A stretch of 52,231 bases of DNA from CAUPWF01 sp036656615 (GTDB lineage Bacteria > Bacillota > Clostridia > Lachnospirales > Lachnospiraceae). The translations under genes were made by a program, and so were the position numbers. This document shows, piece by piece, positions 25,830 through 34,799 of the stretch. The notes below the pieces were generated by a model. The model was not told the origin of the DNA and searched no databases. It saw only the letters and a program-made list of their open reading frames with translations. The stretch covers positions 1 through 52,231 of the forward strand of contig JAVXHY010000015.1 in NCBI GenBank assembly GCA_036656615.1, in the 5' to 3' direction. Position 1 is the stretch's first letter. Each line of letters begins with the position of its first letter.

Positions 25830-27743
25830 TTAACAAATCTCTGCCCCTGATGGCATATTTATTTCTGGCACCATTAATGCAAATGTTCCCTCTGTGTCTT
25901 CCGCGCACAACAACATTCCTTCTGACATGATACCTGCCAACTTTGCAGGCTTTAAATTAACCAATACCATGACCTTTTTACCAACCATTTCTTTCGCTGA
26001 ATAATGAGCCTTAATACCAGATACAATCTGTTTTATCTGGCTGCCTACCTTAACCTGTGAACACAATAGTTTCTTAGATTTCGGCACCTCTTCACAAGAT
26101 ACCACTTCCCCCACTTGAAATTGCATCTTCATAAAATCATCATAGGTGATTTCGTCTTTGGCTTCCATATCCATAACGATTTCTTCCCCATCCATTTCTT
26201 TTTCCATATTCATTTCTTCTTTTGGATGCAAGACTTCTACCTTGTTCATTACCTCTTCCAAGTCCAGTCTTGCAAATAAAATTTCCGGTTTATCCGTAAC
26301 ATGTCCTCCATTTAACTGTGCTAAAATCTTGGATGCAGTTTCCGGCATAAAAGGTTCCAGTTGCTTTGCACCTTTGGAAATACTGTCTATAAGATTCCAT
26401 AGCACTGTTTCCAAACGGTCTTTTTTTGTTTCGTCTTTTGCCAAAGCCCAAGGTAATGTTTCATCAATATATTTATTACATCGTTTAAATAAATTGAATA
26501 TTTCTGTAATTGCATCTGCAACTCGCAATTCTTCCATCTTCTGTTCCACTACAATTGGTGTATGCTCTGTTACTTTTCGAAGTTCTGCATCCACATCATC
26601 CCCAATATCTTTATTGGCAACCACACCTCCAAAATATTTATTTGTCATAGAAACCGTTCGATTGACTAGATTACCCAGTGTATTTGCCAAATCTGAATTC
26701 ATGCGCTCTACCATAAGCTCCCATGAAATGACACCGTCATTTTCAAAAGGCATCTCATGAAGTACAAAATAACGTACTGCATCAACCCCGAAGAAATCCA
26801 CTAATTCATCTGCATACAAGACATTGCCCTTTGATTTGCTCATCTTTCCGTCACCTTGTAATAACCAAGGATGTCCGAATATCTGTTTAGGCAGTGGAAG
26901 TTCCAATGCCATTAAGAAAATTGGCCAATAAATTGTATGAAAACGTATAATATCCTTCCCAATTAAATGCAGATCTGCAGGCCATTCTTTTGCAAATTGT
27001 TCCGTAGATTCTCCATTACAATCATAACCAATTCCTGTAATATAGTTCGTTAGTGCATCTAACCAAACATATACTACATGTTTAGGGTCGAAATCCACCG
27101 GTATCCCCCACTTAAATGATGTTCTAGATACACAAAGATCTTGTAGTCCCGGCAGCAGGAAGTTATTCATCATTTCATTTCTTCTTGCAACTGGTTGAAT
27201 AAATTCTGGATGAGTATGAATATGCTCAATAAGACGATCTGCATATTTACTCATTTTAAAGAAGTAAGCTTCTTCTTTTGCTGGTTGTACTTCTCGTCCA
27301 CAATCTGGGCATTTTCCATCCACCAATTGTGATTCCGTAAAGAATGCTTCACAAGGTGTGCAGTACATTCCTTCATAATATCCCTTATAAATGTCTCCCT
27401 GGTCATATAATTTTTTAAAGATCTGTTGCACTTTTTTTTCATGATATTGGTCTGTAGTTCTCACAAAATTATCATAAGAAGTATTCATCAAATCCCACAG
27501 ATCTCTAATTGTTTTCGCAACACCATCCACATATTCCTGTGGTGTAATTCCAGCTTCCTCAGCCTTTAACTCTATTTTTTGTCCATGCTCATCTGTTCCT
27601 GTTTGGAAGAACACCTCATATCCTTGACTCCGCTTGTATCTTGCAATTGCATCTGCAAGTACGATTTCATAAGAATTCCCTATATGTGGCTTTCCTGATG
27701 TATATGCAATTGCAGTTGTTATATAATATTTTTTATCATTCAA
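25830..27743 (-). CDS. metG: Methionyl-tRNA synthetase with C-terminal tRNA-binding domain
   Basis: Class I synthetase charging tRNA-Met. Class I signature HIGN at the N-terminus (SGKPHIGNSYE), a zinc knuckle CTPC...CPDCG around residues 127-148, and the KMSKSKGN loop. An acidic Met-rich linker (about 505-530) leads to an OB-fold EMAP/Trbp111-like domain (MQFQVGEVVSCEEVPKSKKL), which dimerises the enzyme and helps bind tRNA. 637 residues, normal for this type. GGAGG is about 11 nt from the ATG. Head of the metG-ddh-tatD-rsmA-citrate synthase-lipase run; no T-box in the leader. Confidence 0.96.
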   Translation of the reverse strand: MNDKKYYITTAIAYTSGKPHIGNSYEIVLADAIARYKRSQGYEVFFQTGTDEHGQKIELKAEEAGITPQEYVDGVAKTIRDLWDLMNTSYDNFVRTTDQYHEKKVQQIFKKLYDQGDIYKGYYEGMYCTPCEAFFTESQLVDGKCPDCGREVQPAKEEAYFFKMSKYADRLIEHIHTHPEFIQPVARRNEMMNNFLLPGLQDLCVSRTSFKWGIPVDFDPKHVVYVWLDALTNYITGIGYDCNGESTEQFAKEWPADLHLIGKDIIRFHTIYWPIFLMALELPLPKQIFGHPWLLQGDGKMSKSKGNVLYADELVDFFGVDAVRYFVLHEMPFENDGVISWELMVERMNSDLANTLGNLVNRTVSMTNKYFGGVVANKDIGDDVDAELRKVTEHTPIVVEQKMEELRVADAITEIFNLFKRCNKYIDETLPWALAKDETKKDRLETVLWNLIDSISKGAKQLEPFMPETASKILAQLNGGHVTDKPEILFARLDLEEVMNKVEVLHPKEEMNMEKEMDGEEIVMDMEAKDEITYDDFMKMQFQVGEVVSCEEVPKSKKLLCSQVKVGSQIKQIVSGIKAHYSAKEMVGKKVMVLVNLKPAKLAGIMSEGMLLCAEDTEGTFALMVPEINMPSGAEIC

Positions 27744-27798
27744 TTTTGTTCCTCCTTATAGCTGAAAGTTTCATCGTTTCTATATAATTTCGTACCCT

Positions 27799-27828
27799 AT
27801 CATACCACTAGAATCCCCACTCCGTCAA
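27799..27828 (-). promoter_or_regulatory. Putative sigma-A promoter of metG operon
   Basis: On the minus strand TTGACG (27823-27828), an 18-bp spacer and TATGAT (27799-27804), about 56 bp upstream of the metG ATG. Confidence 0.68.
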
Positions 27829-27894
27829 GGTTTCCAACACATAACTATAGACTATCTTGCATAAACTTAGTTAAAAATGATTTGGAGTATCTCA

Positions 27895-29646
27895 ATGAAA
27901 TCCAAACACTTCCGTTTTATGTTACGATGCTGTGTTCTTCTGTTTACTTTTATGATTCTGTCATCCGGATGTACCAATTCCAATACCCAAAATACAAAAA
28001 CCCTTAATCAGGATTTTACATCCTTTACCAACCAGCTTTTTATCCAAGAAGTATCCTCTAATTCCATCAGTCTTCACTATACTTTGCAGAATCCATCTGC
28101 CTATGGGATTAAAAATCCACCCATTACTTTTGGTTCTTATAACGCCAATACAACGTTAGCTTTAGCTGGTTTAGAAAATTGCCATGCAGCACTCCAGTCT
28201 TTTTCTTACCCATCCCTTTCTTCAAAGAATCAAATAACCTATGAAATCTTAGATGACTACTTAACAACTGCCATCAATGGTGCACCGTATCTTTTATATG
28301 ATGAACCGCTTAGCCCCATTACTGGGATACAGGCTCAGCTTCCAGTATTGCTCTCCGAATATCAATTTCATACCACAAAGGATGTAGATACCTACCTTTC
28401 TCTTTTATCCGATACTCCGAAGTACTTTGATTCCTTAATTCTTTTTGAACAAAAAAAAGCAGATTCTGGACTTTTTATTTCTGATTTTACACTAAATGAA
28501 ATCATAAAACAATGTAATGCATTTATTTCTTTAAAAACAAATAATTACCTGCTCTCTACTTTTGAGGAACGTGTACATTCCTTAGACAATATCACCCCTG
28601 CTCAGCAATCCGTTTACACGAACCTAAATCAGAATTTGATAGAAACAAGTGTCATTCCCGCTTATCAAAATTTAATTGATTTTCTATCCTCCATGCTTGG
28701 AATCGGCAAAAATGAAAATGGCCTTTATTATCTTCCCAAAGGCAGTGATTATTACTCCTATTTAGTAAAAAGAGAAACTGGTTCTTCCCGCAGCATAGAC
28801 CAGCTTCAGGCCTTGTCCTACGCACAAATTGAACGTGATCTGCAATCCATTGAACGGATTCTTTCTACAAAAGAAGGTAAGAACATCACTGCATCTGATA
28901 CAGCTTCCTACCTAACCAAAACAGATCCCACTGCAATTCTTACCGAGTTACAAAAAAACCTTTCTGCAAATTTTCCTTCTCTTTACGATGTGGATATTCA
29001 CATCAAACATGTACCAAAGGATATGGAACCATATTTAAGTCCTGCATTCTATATGATTCCGGCAATTGACCATACATCTGCCAATGTCATTTATATAAAT
29101 CAATCCCAAATGGGTGATTCTCTAGAACTATATACAACCCTTGCACATGAAGGTTATCCTGGGCACTTATATCAAAATACTTACTTTGCAAGCAAAAATC
29201 CCGCTCCAATTCGTTCTATATTAAATTATGGTGGATACTTAGAAGGTTGGGCCACTTATGCCGAAATGTGTTCTTATTACCTGTCTCCTTTACCTAAAAA
29301 CCATGCTACCTTATTACAGAAAAATGCTTCTGTTATGCTTGGCCTTTATGCCCTGGCTGATATAGGCATTCATTCCAATGGTTGGACATTATTAGAAACC
29401 ACAAAATTTTTTAATAATTATGGAGTTACTGATTCCAATACTATAAAGAAAATATTCGAATACATCGTTGGAGATCCCAGTAATTATTTAAAATATTATA
29501 TTGGATATTTGGAATTTCTAGAATTAAAAAAAGTGGCTATAAAAAGATGGGGAAATGATTTTTCCCAAAAACGTTTTCATGAAACGGTGTTAGATATCGG
29601 TCCTGCTCCATTTGATGTTATCCGGGAACAAATTTCCCCCAATTAG
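27895..29646 (+). CDS. DUF885 family lipoprotein, putative metallopeptidase
   Basis: Exported lipoprotein: a basic start, hydrophobic stretch and lipobox SSGC around residue 26. The rest belongs to the DUF885 group: HEGYPGHLYQ resembles a zinc site (HExxPGH), followed by a downstream EGWATYAE where the third ligand would lie. Catalysis is inferred from these motifs. I start at 27895 (583 residues) because GGAG is about 9 nt upstream; an in-frame ATG six codons earlier lacks a ribosome site. Divergent from metG and only 66 bp before the pilus operon, which has its own promoter element. Confidence 0.85.
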   Translation: MKSKHFRFMLRCCVLLFTFMILSSGCTNSNTQNTKTLNQDFTSFTNQLFIQEVSSNSISLHYTLQNPSAYGIKNPPITFGSYNANTTLALAGLENCHAALQSFSYPSLSSKNQITYEILDDYLTTAINGAPYLLYDEPLSPITGIQAQLPVLLSEYQFHTTKDVDTYLSLLSDTPKYFDSLILFEQKKADSGLFISDFTLNEIIKQCNAFISLKTNNYLLSTFEERVHSLDNITPAQQSVYTNLNQNLIETSVIPAYQNLIDFLSSMLGIGKNENGLYYLPKGSDYYSYLVKRETGSSRSIDQLQALSYAQIERDLQSIERILSTKEGKNITASDTASYLTKTDPTAILTELQKNLSANFPSLYDVDIHIKHVPKDMEPYLSPAFYMIPAIDHTSANVIYINQSQMGDSLELYTTLAHEGYPGHLYQNTYFASKNPAPIRSILNYGGYLEGWATYAEMCSYYLSPLPKNHATLLQKNASVMLGLYALADIGIHSNGWTLLETTKFFNNYGVTDSNTIKKIFEYIVGDPSNYLKYYIGYLEFLELKKVAIKRWGNDFSQKRFHETVLDIGPAPFDVIREQISPN

Positions 29647-29666
29647 TTACGCATTTTTCACTTATA

Positions 29667-29675
29667 TGTTATAAT
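29667..29675 (+). promoter_or_regulatory. Extended -10 promoter of the pilus-like operon
   Basis: TGTTATAAT is an extended -10 (TG-n-TATAAT), which would compensate for the lack of a good -35 at the right distance. It lies about 37 bp upstream of the pilC-like ATG. Confidence 0.55.
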
Positions 29676-29712
29676 TAGAGTGGTAATTTATTCAAAACAG
29701 AAAGGAGCTCCT

Positions 29713-30765
29713 ATGGCTATAAGTACATATCCGAAAGCTTTATCCAATGCGGAGATTTCCTCCTTTTGTATTCAGATGGCAATGATTCTAAATTCTGGGA
29801 TTTCTTCAATGGAGGGGATTTCTATCATGACCGAAGATGCGCAGTCTGAAGAAGAGGAACTCATCCTGCTCTCCATTGCTGATACCTTGAATGCTACTGG
29901 GAATCTATGTCAATCATTAAAACATTCTCAAGTCTTTCCGGATTATATGGTAAATATGATAGATATCGGTGAACAATCCGGGAAGTTAGATGAGGTCTTC
30001 TTCTCTTTGAGTGAACACTATGATCGGGAAGCCGGAATTGCCAGTGCTATTAAGAATGCCATCACCTATCCTTTCATCATGATTTGTATGATGATGCTAG
30101 TAATTTTGGTGTTAATTACCAAGGTACTCCCAATTTTTGCACAGGTATTTAAGCAGCTTGGGCATGAAATGACTGGTATATCAAAAGTAATATTAAATAT
30201 TAGTTCACTGTTAAACCGCTATTCCATAGTATTGGTTTTCCTATTAATAGCTTTTGTTATTTTCTTTATATTTTGCTCCTATTCAGCTATTGGCCATACG
30301 TTCTTTACAAAAATATCACATAAGCTAACTTTTACCAAACTATTATCTCGCAAAATTGCTTCTTGTCGATTTGCAAGTGGCATGGCTCTTACTTTAAGCA
30401 GTGGCTTGGATTCTGACCAAAGTTTAAAGCTTGTAGGAACATTAGTTGATGATCCTGATTTCCAAAAACGAATATTAAACTGCAAGGAGCAAATAAGCAA
30501 TGGGATTGATTTTTCTGTTGCTCTCTCTAAATCCGGTATCTTCTCAGGTATCTATGCCCGCATGGTAACTGTAGGATTCAAGACTGGTTCTTTAGATGAT
30601 GTAATGAAGAAAATCGCTTCTCAATATGAAGACGAGATTGATAATAATATCAGCCATATAATCTCCATATTAGAACCAACTTTAGTTGCAATTCTTTCTA
30701 TTATTGTTGGCATCATACTGCTATCGATAATGTTGCCACTTGTTGGAATAATGTCCAATTTATAA
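29713..30765 (+). CDS. PilC/GspF-type inner-membrane platform protein
   Basis: Polytopic platform protein of type IV pilus/type II secretion machines; binds the motor ATPase. Two T2SSF domains: residues about 10-130 (MILNSGISSMEGISIM ... DIGEQSGKLDEVFFSLSEHY) and 210-335 (MALTLSSGLDSDQSLKL ... MVTVGFKTGSLDDVMKKI), each followed by a membrane segment, plus a helix near 185-205. At 350 residues it is slightly shorter than typical PilC (~400). AAAGGAG precedes the ATG at 29713. First of six genes reading together to the PilT gene. Confidence 0.92.
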   Translation: MAISTYPKALSNAEISSFCIQMAMILNSGISSMEGISIMTEDAQSEEEELILLSIADTLNATGNLCQSLKHSQVFPDYMVNMIDIGEQSGKLDEVFFSLSEHYDREAGIASAIKNAITYPFIMICMMMLVILVLITKVLPIFAQVFKQLGHEMTGISKVILNISSLLNRYSIVLVFLLIAFVIFFIFCSYSAIGHTFFTKISHKLTFTKLLSRKIASCRFASGMALTLSSGLDSDQSLKLVGTLVDDPDFQKRILNCKEQISNGIDFSVALSKSGIFSGIYARMVTVGFKTGSLDDVMKKIASQYEDEIDNNISHIISILEPTLVAILSIIVGIILLSIMLPLVGIMSNL

Positions 30766-30782
30766 CAGATGGAGGAACAAAT

Positions 30783-31163
30783 GTGAGCCGATTCATATAT
30801 ACAAAACAAAAACCTTCTATTTCTACTTTTGGGATTTCTATTATTATATTTATGTTAATAATTGGATTGTTTTATTTTGCCTTTTCATCCTTTTCGCAAA
30901 AAACATATTTAGAACAAAAAGCTACTTTAGAAAAATCTTTACAGCAAAGTATAATTCACTGCTACTGCGTAGAGGGTTCCTATCCCGAAAGCTTGGATTA
31001 TTTAAAAGATAACTATGGGATTTCCTATAATAAAGACAAATTTTTTGTTGACTATAAACCACTTGGTCAAGATATCATGCCCGATCTCACAATTATAGTC
31101 AAAGCGGATATTCAAAATCCGCTCGCTACTTACTTGATGAGGTTGAAATCTCCCAGTAACTAA
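30783..31163 (+). CDS. Small pilin-like membrane protein (hypothetical)
   Basis: 126 residues: a short basic start, one hydrophobic helix at about 15-38 (ISIIIFMLIIGLFYFAFSSF), then a coil-prone segment and a compact domain with two Cys (HCYCVEG). This is the shape of a type IV pseudopilin, but the prepilin peptidase motif G-F-T-L-x-E is absent: after Gly17 comes ISIIIFML with no Glu at +5. GTG start at 30783 with GGAGG 7 nt upstream. Not recognised beyond its operon context. Confidence 0.72.
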   Translation: MSRFIYTKQKPSISTFGISIIIFMLIIGLFYFAFSSFSQKTYLEQKATLEKSLQQSIIHCYCVEGSYPESLDYLKDNYGISYNKDKFFVDYKPLGQDIMPDLTIIVKADIQNPLATYLMRLKSPSN

Positions 31164-31208
31164 TGCTTCCGAAACGTATTACCGTATTTCAGAGAAAGGA
31201 ACGGAAAA

Positions 31209-31688
31209 ATGAGGACTTTGTCAAAAAAAAATCATATTGTAGATTTATTGTTTGCAATTGCACTGTTTTTTGTTTTTTCCACTTCTTCCGTAGTTGTTGT
31301 TTTAATTTCATCCAATGCTTATATCTCTATTTCCAAACAGACTGAGGAGAATTATTCGGCTAGAACTTCTCTTTCTTATGTTGCACAGAAAATTCGACAA
31401 AACGATATCAATGGTGGAATCAGTCTTGGAGAAATTCAAAACACAGATGCCTTAATTATGAAACAAACTTATAACCAGAATAACTATACTACCTATATTT
31501 ATGAGTATTCTGGTGCCTTAAGAGAATTATTTATAAAAGATGGGGTGGAAATTACGTTAGATGAGGGGAAAATTGTGATGGAGGTTCAATCTTTTTCCAT
31601 GGAAATGCTCAACCCCCATTTATTTTCTTTTTCAACCGTTGATAAAAATGGGCACCGTTGCGAATTAACAGTTGGTTCTAGAACGTAA
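31209..31688 (+). CDS. DUF4860 domain protein, pilus-operon subunit
   Basis: 159-residue protein of the DUF4860 group found in Lachnospiraceae pilus operons: NHIVDLLFAIALFFVFSTSS as the membrane helix, then TEENYSARTSLSYVAQKIRQ and a beta-rich end. The helix is preceded by H-I-V-D rather than G-F-x-x-x-E, with Asp where Glu5 would be if cleavage followed His. Likely a minor pilin-like component. AAAGGAA precedes the ATG. Overlapping shorter readings in other frames were not accepted. Confidence 0.78.
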   Translation: MRTLSKKNHIVDLLFAIALFFVFSTSSVVVVLISSNAYISISKQTEENYSARTSLSYVAQKIRQNDINGGISLGEIQNTDALIMKQTYNQNNYTTYIYEYSGALRELFIKDGVEITLDEGKIVMEVQSFSMEMLNPHLFSFSTVDKNGHRCELTVGSRT

Positions 31689-31717
31689 TCGTATATTTAT
31701 TAAGAAAGGAAGGAACC

Positions 31718-32152
31718 ATGAAGAAAGAAGTACCTAAAAGGTCAAGCTTATTTCTATTAGAACTGATTATTTCCATTTTGTTTTTTTCTCTTGCAAGTGC
31801 CGTCTGTATCCAACTATTTGCAAAAGCACATCTTCAAAGTAATCAAACGGCTGAATTAAATATGGCAGTAACGAAAGCGTCCAGCATTGCTGAAATTATT
31901 CGAAATAGTCCTGACCCGATAGATGCACTTTGGAAGCAGTTTCCTCAATTAAAACAAAAGCAGCACTCGTTGATTCTCTATTGTGATACTGCATGGAATA
32001 CTTGCAGTATGCCCAAAGCTTTCTACGTAATTGAAATCCATATAAAATCCAGACATCAGATGTTCATTGGAATGATTGAAATTCACCGGAGGGATTCTAC
32101 TGCTACACTTTACCACTTAACGGTAAAACACCATCTACCTTATACGATTTAA
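31718..32152 (+). CDS. Prepilin-like protein with E5-type N-terminus
   Basis: 144 residues with basic MKKEVPKR then SSLFLLELIISILFFSLASA. If cut after Ser10 the mature N-terminus would be L-F-L-L-E, with Glu at +5 as in true pilins, but with Ser rather than Gly at -1. The rest (residues 40-144) resembles the globular part of minor pilins. GAAAGGAAGG lies upstream. The most pilin-like of the four small proteins in this operon. Confidence 0.72.
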   Translation: MKKEVPKRSSLFLLELIISILFFSLASAVCIQLFAKAHLQSNQTAELNMAVTKASSIAEIIRNSPDPIDALWKQFPQLKQKQHSLILYCDTAWNTCSMPKAFYVIEIHIKSRHQMFIGMIEIHRRDSTATLYHLTVKHHLPYTI

Positions 32153-32169
32153 TGATTGGGAGGTTGCAA

Positions 32170-32655
32170 ATGACTAAAAACAAATACCCCATAACCAACA
32201 TAGGTACTCCACTGATTTTAGTTGTGTTTATTATTATTGCATTAGTTACCTTTGGGATGCTGTCTATTATTAATACAAATAAGGATTACAGCTATACCGA
32301 AAAAATAGCCACTAGAACTGCTGATTACTATGATACAAATAATGCAGCGGAAGAACTGCTAGGTACCATCGACGAAATTCTGTATTCTGCTTACAGTACA
32401 GATCAGAATCAATACTTCACAGATGTTGCTTCCTCTCTTACCCCACTATCTAATGTGACATACGATTTTGATACAGACATACCAACCATACAATATACCT
32501 TGCCCATTAATGATACACAGGCGCTTTTTATAAAGCTTCTTATAAATTATCCGATAAACCCCGATCAGTCTTTCTATCAGATAACTGCTTGGCAGGAAAT
32601 TTCAACAATTAATTGGAAAGCGGATACTGACATCCAATTAATGCAGTATCAATAA
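32170..32655 (+). CDS. Small pilin-like membrane protein (hypothetical)
   Basis: 161 residues, basic start MTKNKYPITNIG then a hydrophobic helix (TPLILVVFIIIALVTFGML, about 13-31) and an acidic, Tyr/Thr-rich outside domain. Gly12 could act as -1 for prepilin peptidase, but no Glu5 follows. I use the ATG at 32170, with GGGAGG 6 nt upstream, instead of the in-frame ATG at 32152 that overlaps the previous stop. Function inferred only from position. Confidence 0.7.
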   Translation: MTKNKYPITNIGTPLILVVFIIIALVTFGMLSIINTNKDYSYTEKIATRTADYYDTNNAAEELLGTIDEILYSAYSTDQNQYFTDVASSLTPLSNVTYDFDTDIPTIQYTLPINDTQALFIKLLINYPINPDQSFYQITAWQEISTINWKADTDIQLMQYQ

Positions 32656-32673
32656 TATATTTAGGAGAAAAAT

Positions 32674-33729
32674 ATGAATATAATTAATTTACTAAAAAAA
32701 GCAACTTCAAGCGGAGCCTCTGATGTATTTCTCATAGCCGGCCTCCCACTGTCTTGTCGCATAAATGGGCTCTTAAAAAAAGAAGATAATGTGAAATTAC
32801 TTCCTGAAGATACGGAAGATATAATAAATCAAATCTATGACTTAGCAAATCATCGTTCTATAGATATTCTGCGTCAAACTGGAGATGACGATTTTTCTTT
32901 TGCTTTAAAAGGAATCTCTCGTTTTCGGGTTAATACTTATCGTCAGAGAGGCTCCCTTGCCGCTATAATTCGGATTATTTCCTTTTTCCTTCCTGATCCT
33001 AAAGACCTTGGTATTCCAGAAAATATAATTGCTTTTGGGAATCAAAACAAAGGACTTATTTTAGTTACTGGCCCTGCCGGAAGTGGAAAATCTACCACTC
33101 TCGCCTGTCTTGTAGATTATATTAATCAGAATAAAGAAAAGCACATCATTACTTTAGAGGATCCATTGGAATTTCTGCATACACACAAGAAAAGTATTGT
33201 AAGCCAAAGGGAAATAAATATCGATACAGAAAGTTATGTCACCGCACTTCGTGCGGCCTTACGCCAAAGTCCCGATGTTATTTTACTAGGTGAAATGCGT
33301 GACCATGAAACTACCACTGTTGCCATGACTGCAGCGGAAACCGGGCACCTGATCATATCCACTCTTCACACCATTGGTGCCGCCAATACCATAGAACGTA
33401 TTATCGATATCTTTCCACCAAATCAACAACGTCAGATTGCCGTACAATTATCTATGTGTCTTCAGGCAGTTGTGTCACAACAACTAGTTCCATCAATATC
33501 CGGAAAGCGAATTCCCGCTTTTGAGATTATGGACGTCACTCCTGCTATTCGCAACATGATTCGAGATAATAAAGTACATCAAATTGATGGCATGATTTAT
33601 ACCTCTTCAAACTCTGATATGATATCTATGGATTCCAGTTTATTAAATTTGTATCAGGCCAAATTAATTACGAAAACAACCGCCCTTACTTATGCATCTA
33701 ATGCAGATACGTTAATCAAAAAACTATAA
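32674..33729 (+). CDS. pilT: PilT-type motor ATPase
   Basis: Hexameric secretion ATPase. Walker A GPAGSGKST (133-141), Asp box ITLEDPLEF (159-167), Walker B VILLGEMRD (202-210) and His box GHLIISTLHT (224-233). The PilT-specific C-terminal motif AIRNMIRDNKVHQIDGMI is present, so it belongs to the retraction-motor branch rather than PilB. 351 residues, typical. AGGAG lies upstream. It is the only motor ATPase in this operon; no PilB, PilM-N-O, prepilin peptidase or secretin gene is in the window. Confidence 0.94.
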   Translation: MNIINLLKKATSSGASDVFLIAGLPLSCRINGLLKKEDNVKLLPEDTEDIINQIYDLANHRSIDILRQTGDDDFSFALKGISRFRVNTYRQRGSLAAIIRIISFFLPDPKDLGIPENIIAFGNQNKGLILVTGPAGSGKSTTLACLVDYINQNKEKHIITLEDPLEFLHTHKKSIVSQREINIDTESYVTALRAALRQSPDVILLGEMRDHETTTVAMTAAETGHLIISTLHTIGAANTIERIIDIFPPNQQRQIAVQLSMCLQAVVSQQLVPSISGKRIPAFEIMDVTPAIRNMIRDNKVHQIDGMIYTSSNSDMISMDSSLLNLYQAKLITKTTALTYASNADTLIKKL

Positions 33730-33795
33730 TTTTTTCTATTAATTTAATGGTTTTTATGACTTTTCAACACCCTCATTAGTCAAAGAAATGCAAAA

Positions 33796-33836
33796 GGAAC
33801 AGAAACTAGGTTAATAACAACCAAAATTTCTGTTCC
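33796..33836 (-). terminator. Terminator of the third fibre operon
   Basis: Arms GGAACAGAAA (33796-33805) and TTTCTGTTCC (33827-33836), with a further GGTT/AACC pairing in the loop. On the minus strand the stem is followed by TTTTGCATTTCTTT, a usable U-tract; on the plus strand no U-tract follows directly. So it mainly ends the minus-strand transcript and may slow pilT readthrough. Confidence 0.65.
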
Positions 33837-33856
33837 CAGTATACTCATATTTTTTC

Positions 33857-34063
33857 CTAACATTTCCATTCTCCCAATGACTCTTCACCTCTATGAGTTC
33901 TAACCGCCGAATCAATTAATTTAATTAATTCCAAAGCACTTCGAAATGGAATTCTTTCTTGTTTTTCTACCCAAGTAACTATTCCCTGCCAAGTTTGGTT
34001 CTTGACACATTTTATTTCAATTACAAAGCTTTGTCCTGCTACTTCTGTTCTAAAATTTTCCAT
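33857..34063 (-). CDS. Small 68-residue protein with Q-G / F-x-S-x-x-E-L domain
   Basis: Short cytoplasmic-looking protein with no signal peptide. Residues 13-54 contain FVIEIKCVKNQTWQG, then PFRSALELIKLIDSAV. The same pattern (I-x-I ... Q-G-x-I/V ... F-x-S-x-x-E-L-x-x-L-D) appears twice in the 156-residue protein at 42330-42800. Ribosome site AAAGGTG upstream. Last gene of the operon that carries four TasA-like genes, 105 nt after the previous stop. Function unknown; I infer an accessory or regulatory role in the fibre system. Confidence 0.7.
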   Translation of the reverse strand: MENFRTEVAGQSFVIEIKCVKNQTWQGIVTWVEKQERIPFRSALELIKLIDSAVRTHRGEESLGEWKC

Positions 34064-34092
34064 TAATCAGCACCTTTCCTTTCTCTTATTAT

Positions 34093-34148
34093 TTTGACTG
34101 CCATAATGGCATATCATCTTTCAATGTTTAAGCCCTATGACAGTCAAA
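34093..34148. repeat. Inverted repeat between CalY-like gene and 68-residue gene
   Basis: TTTGACTG (34093-34100) and CAGTCAAA (34141-34148), 8 bp each and 40 nt apart, with an internal TGCCA/TGGCA pairing near the left arm. It lies within the transcript of the third operon. No U-tract follows on the minus strand, so not a standard terminator; could be an RNA processing or stability element. Confidence 0.4.
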
Positions 34149-34168
34149 TCAGATTCTCTATATGGTGA

Positions 34169-34786
34169 TTACTTCTTCACATACGTCTCAGGTGTAACGA
34201 AAGATCCATCCGAAAATTTCCATGCAGTGATATTGTTTGCTCCATCTTTTTCAGGGGTAAAATTATCTGCTTGAATAGCTTCTGCAACAATGTCAATTTT
34301 CAATTCAGTATTACTAACAATGTTGCTCCATTTTTCTGGAATTAATACCTTTGTGAAAGGCTGCACTATCGCATTTGGTGCTATTACAGAATTACAATAA
34401 CAGTACCAGCTATTTGCACTAATTGAAACCACATTCCATCCCGCTGCAATATTAAGATCCGCAATTGTTAATAAAGGATCTGCTCCCTTTGGATTTGTAA
34501 TAGTTATTATTGCACGAACATAGCAATCATTTATTCCACTTTCATTTTTAATATTCGGAATCTTCGATACCGTCTGACCAGGTTTTACATTGACCGGATC
34601 TTTATATGGTACTTCTTTGCCATTTTCCTCCATGGTTTCTTTTAAAGAAATATCAATATTTCCCATGGTTACCGTATTCTCCTTGTTATCCTTATCCGTA
34701 AAGTATGCAAGAGATGCTCCAATTGCAACTACAAATAATAAGGATAACGAAGTAATCGTGATTGCTATTTTTTTCTTTTTATTCAT
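34169..34786 (-). CDS. CalY/TasA-like secreted fibre protein
   Basis: 205-residue protein with the SipW-type signal: basic MNKKKK, hydrophobic helix, then VAIGASLAYFTDKDNKENTVTMG, close to CalY (camelysin) and TasA. The mature part has KVSKIPNIKNESGINDCYVR-like segments of the TasA beta-sandwich and several Cys/Trp (WYCYC). Start at 34786 with AAGGAG 5 nt upstream. It is the shortest and most CalY-like of the six paralogues in this cluster and 13 nt downstream of another. Expected to be cut by the SipW-type peptidase and assembled outside the cell. Confidence 0.87.
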   Translation of the reverse strand: MNKKKKIAITITSLSLLFVVAIGASLAYFTDKDNKENTVTMGNIDISLKETMEENGKEVPYKDPVNVKPGQTVSKIPNIKNESGINDCYVRAIITITNPKGADPLLTIADLNIAAGWNVVSISANSWYCYCNSVIAPNAIVQPFTKVLIPEKWSNIVSNTELKIDIVAEAIQADNFTPEKDGANNITAWKFSDGSFVTPETYVKK

Positions 34787-34799
34787 AATTACTCCTTTT

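Noticed and set aside
26146..26760. 204-codon plus-strand open frame inside metG
   Set aside because: Ser/Ile-rich translation of the antisense strand of a certain gene; no ribosome site.
31163..31345. Overlapping small frame at the start of the DUF4860 gene
   Set aside because: Overlaps a conserved family member in another frame and has a lysine/phenylalanine-rich nonsense composition.
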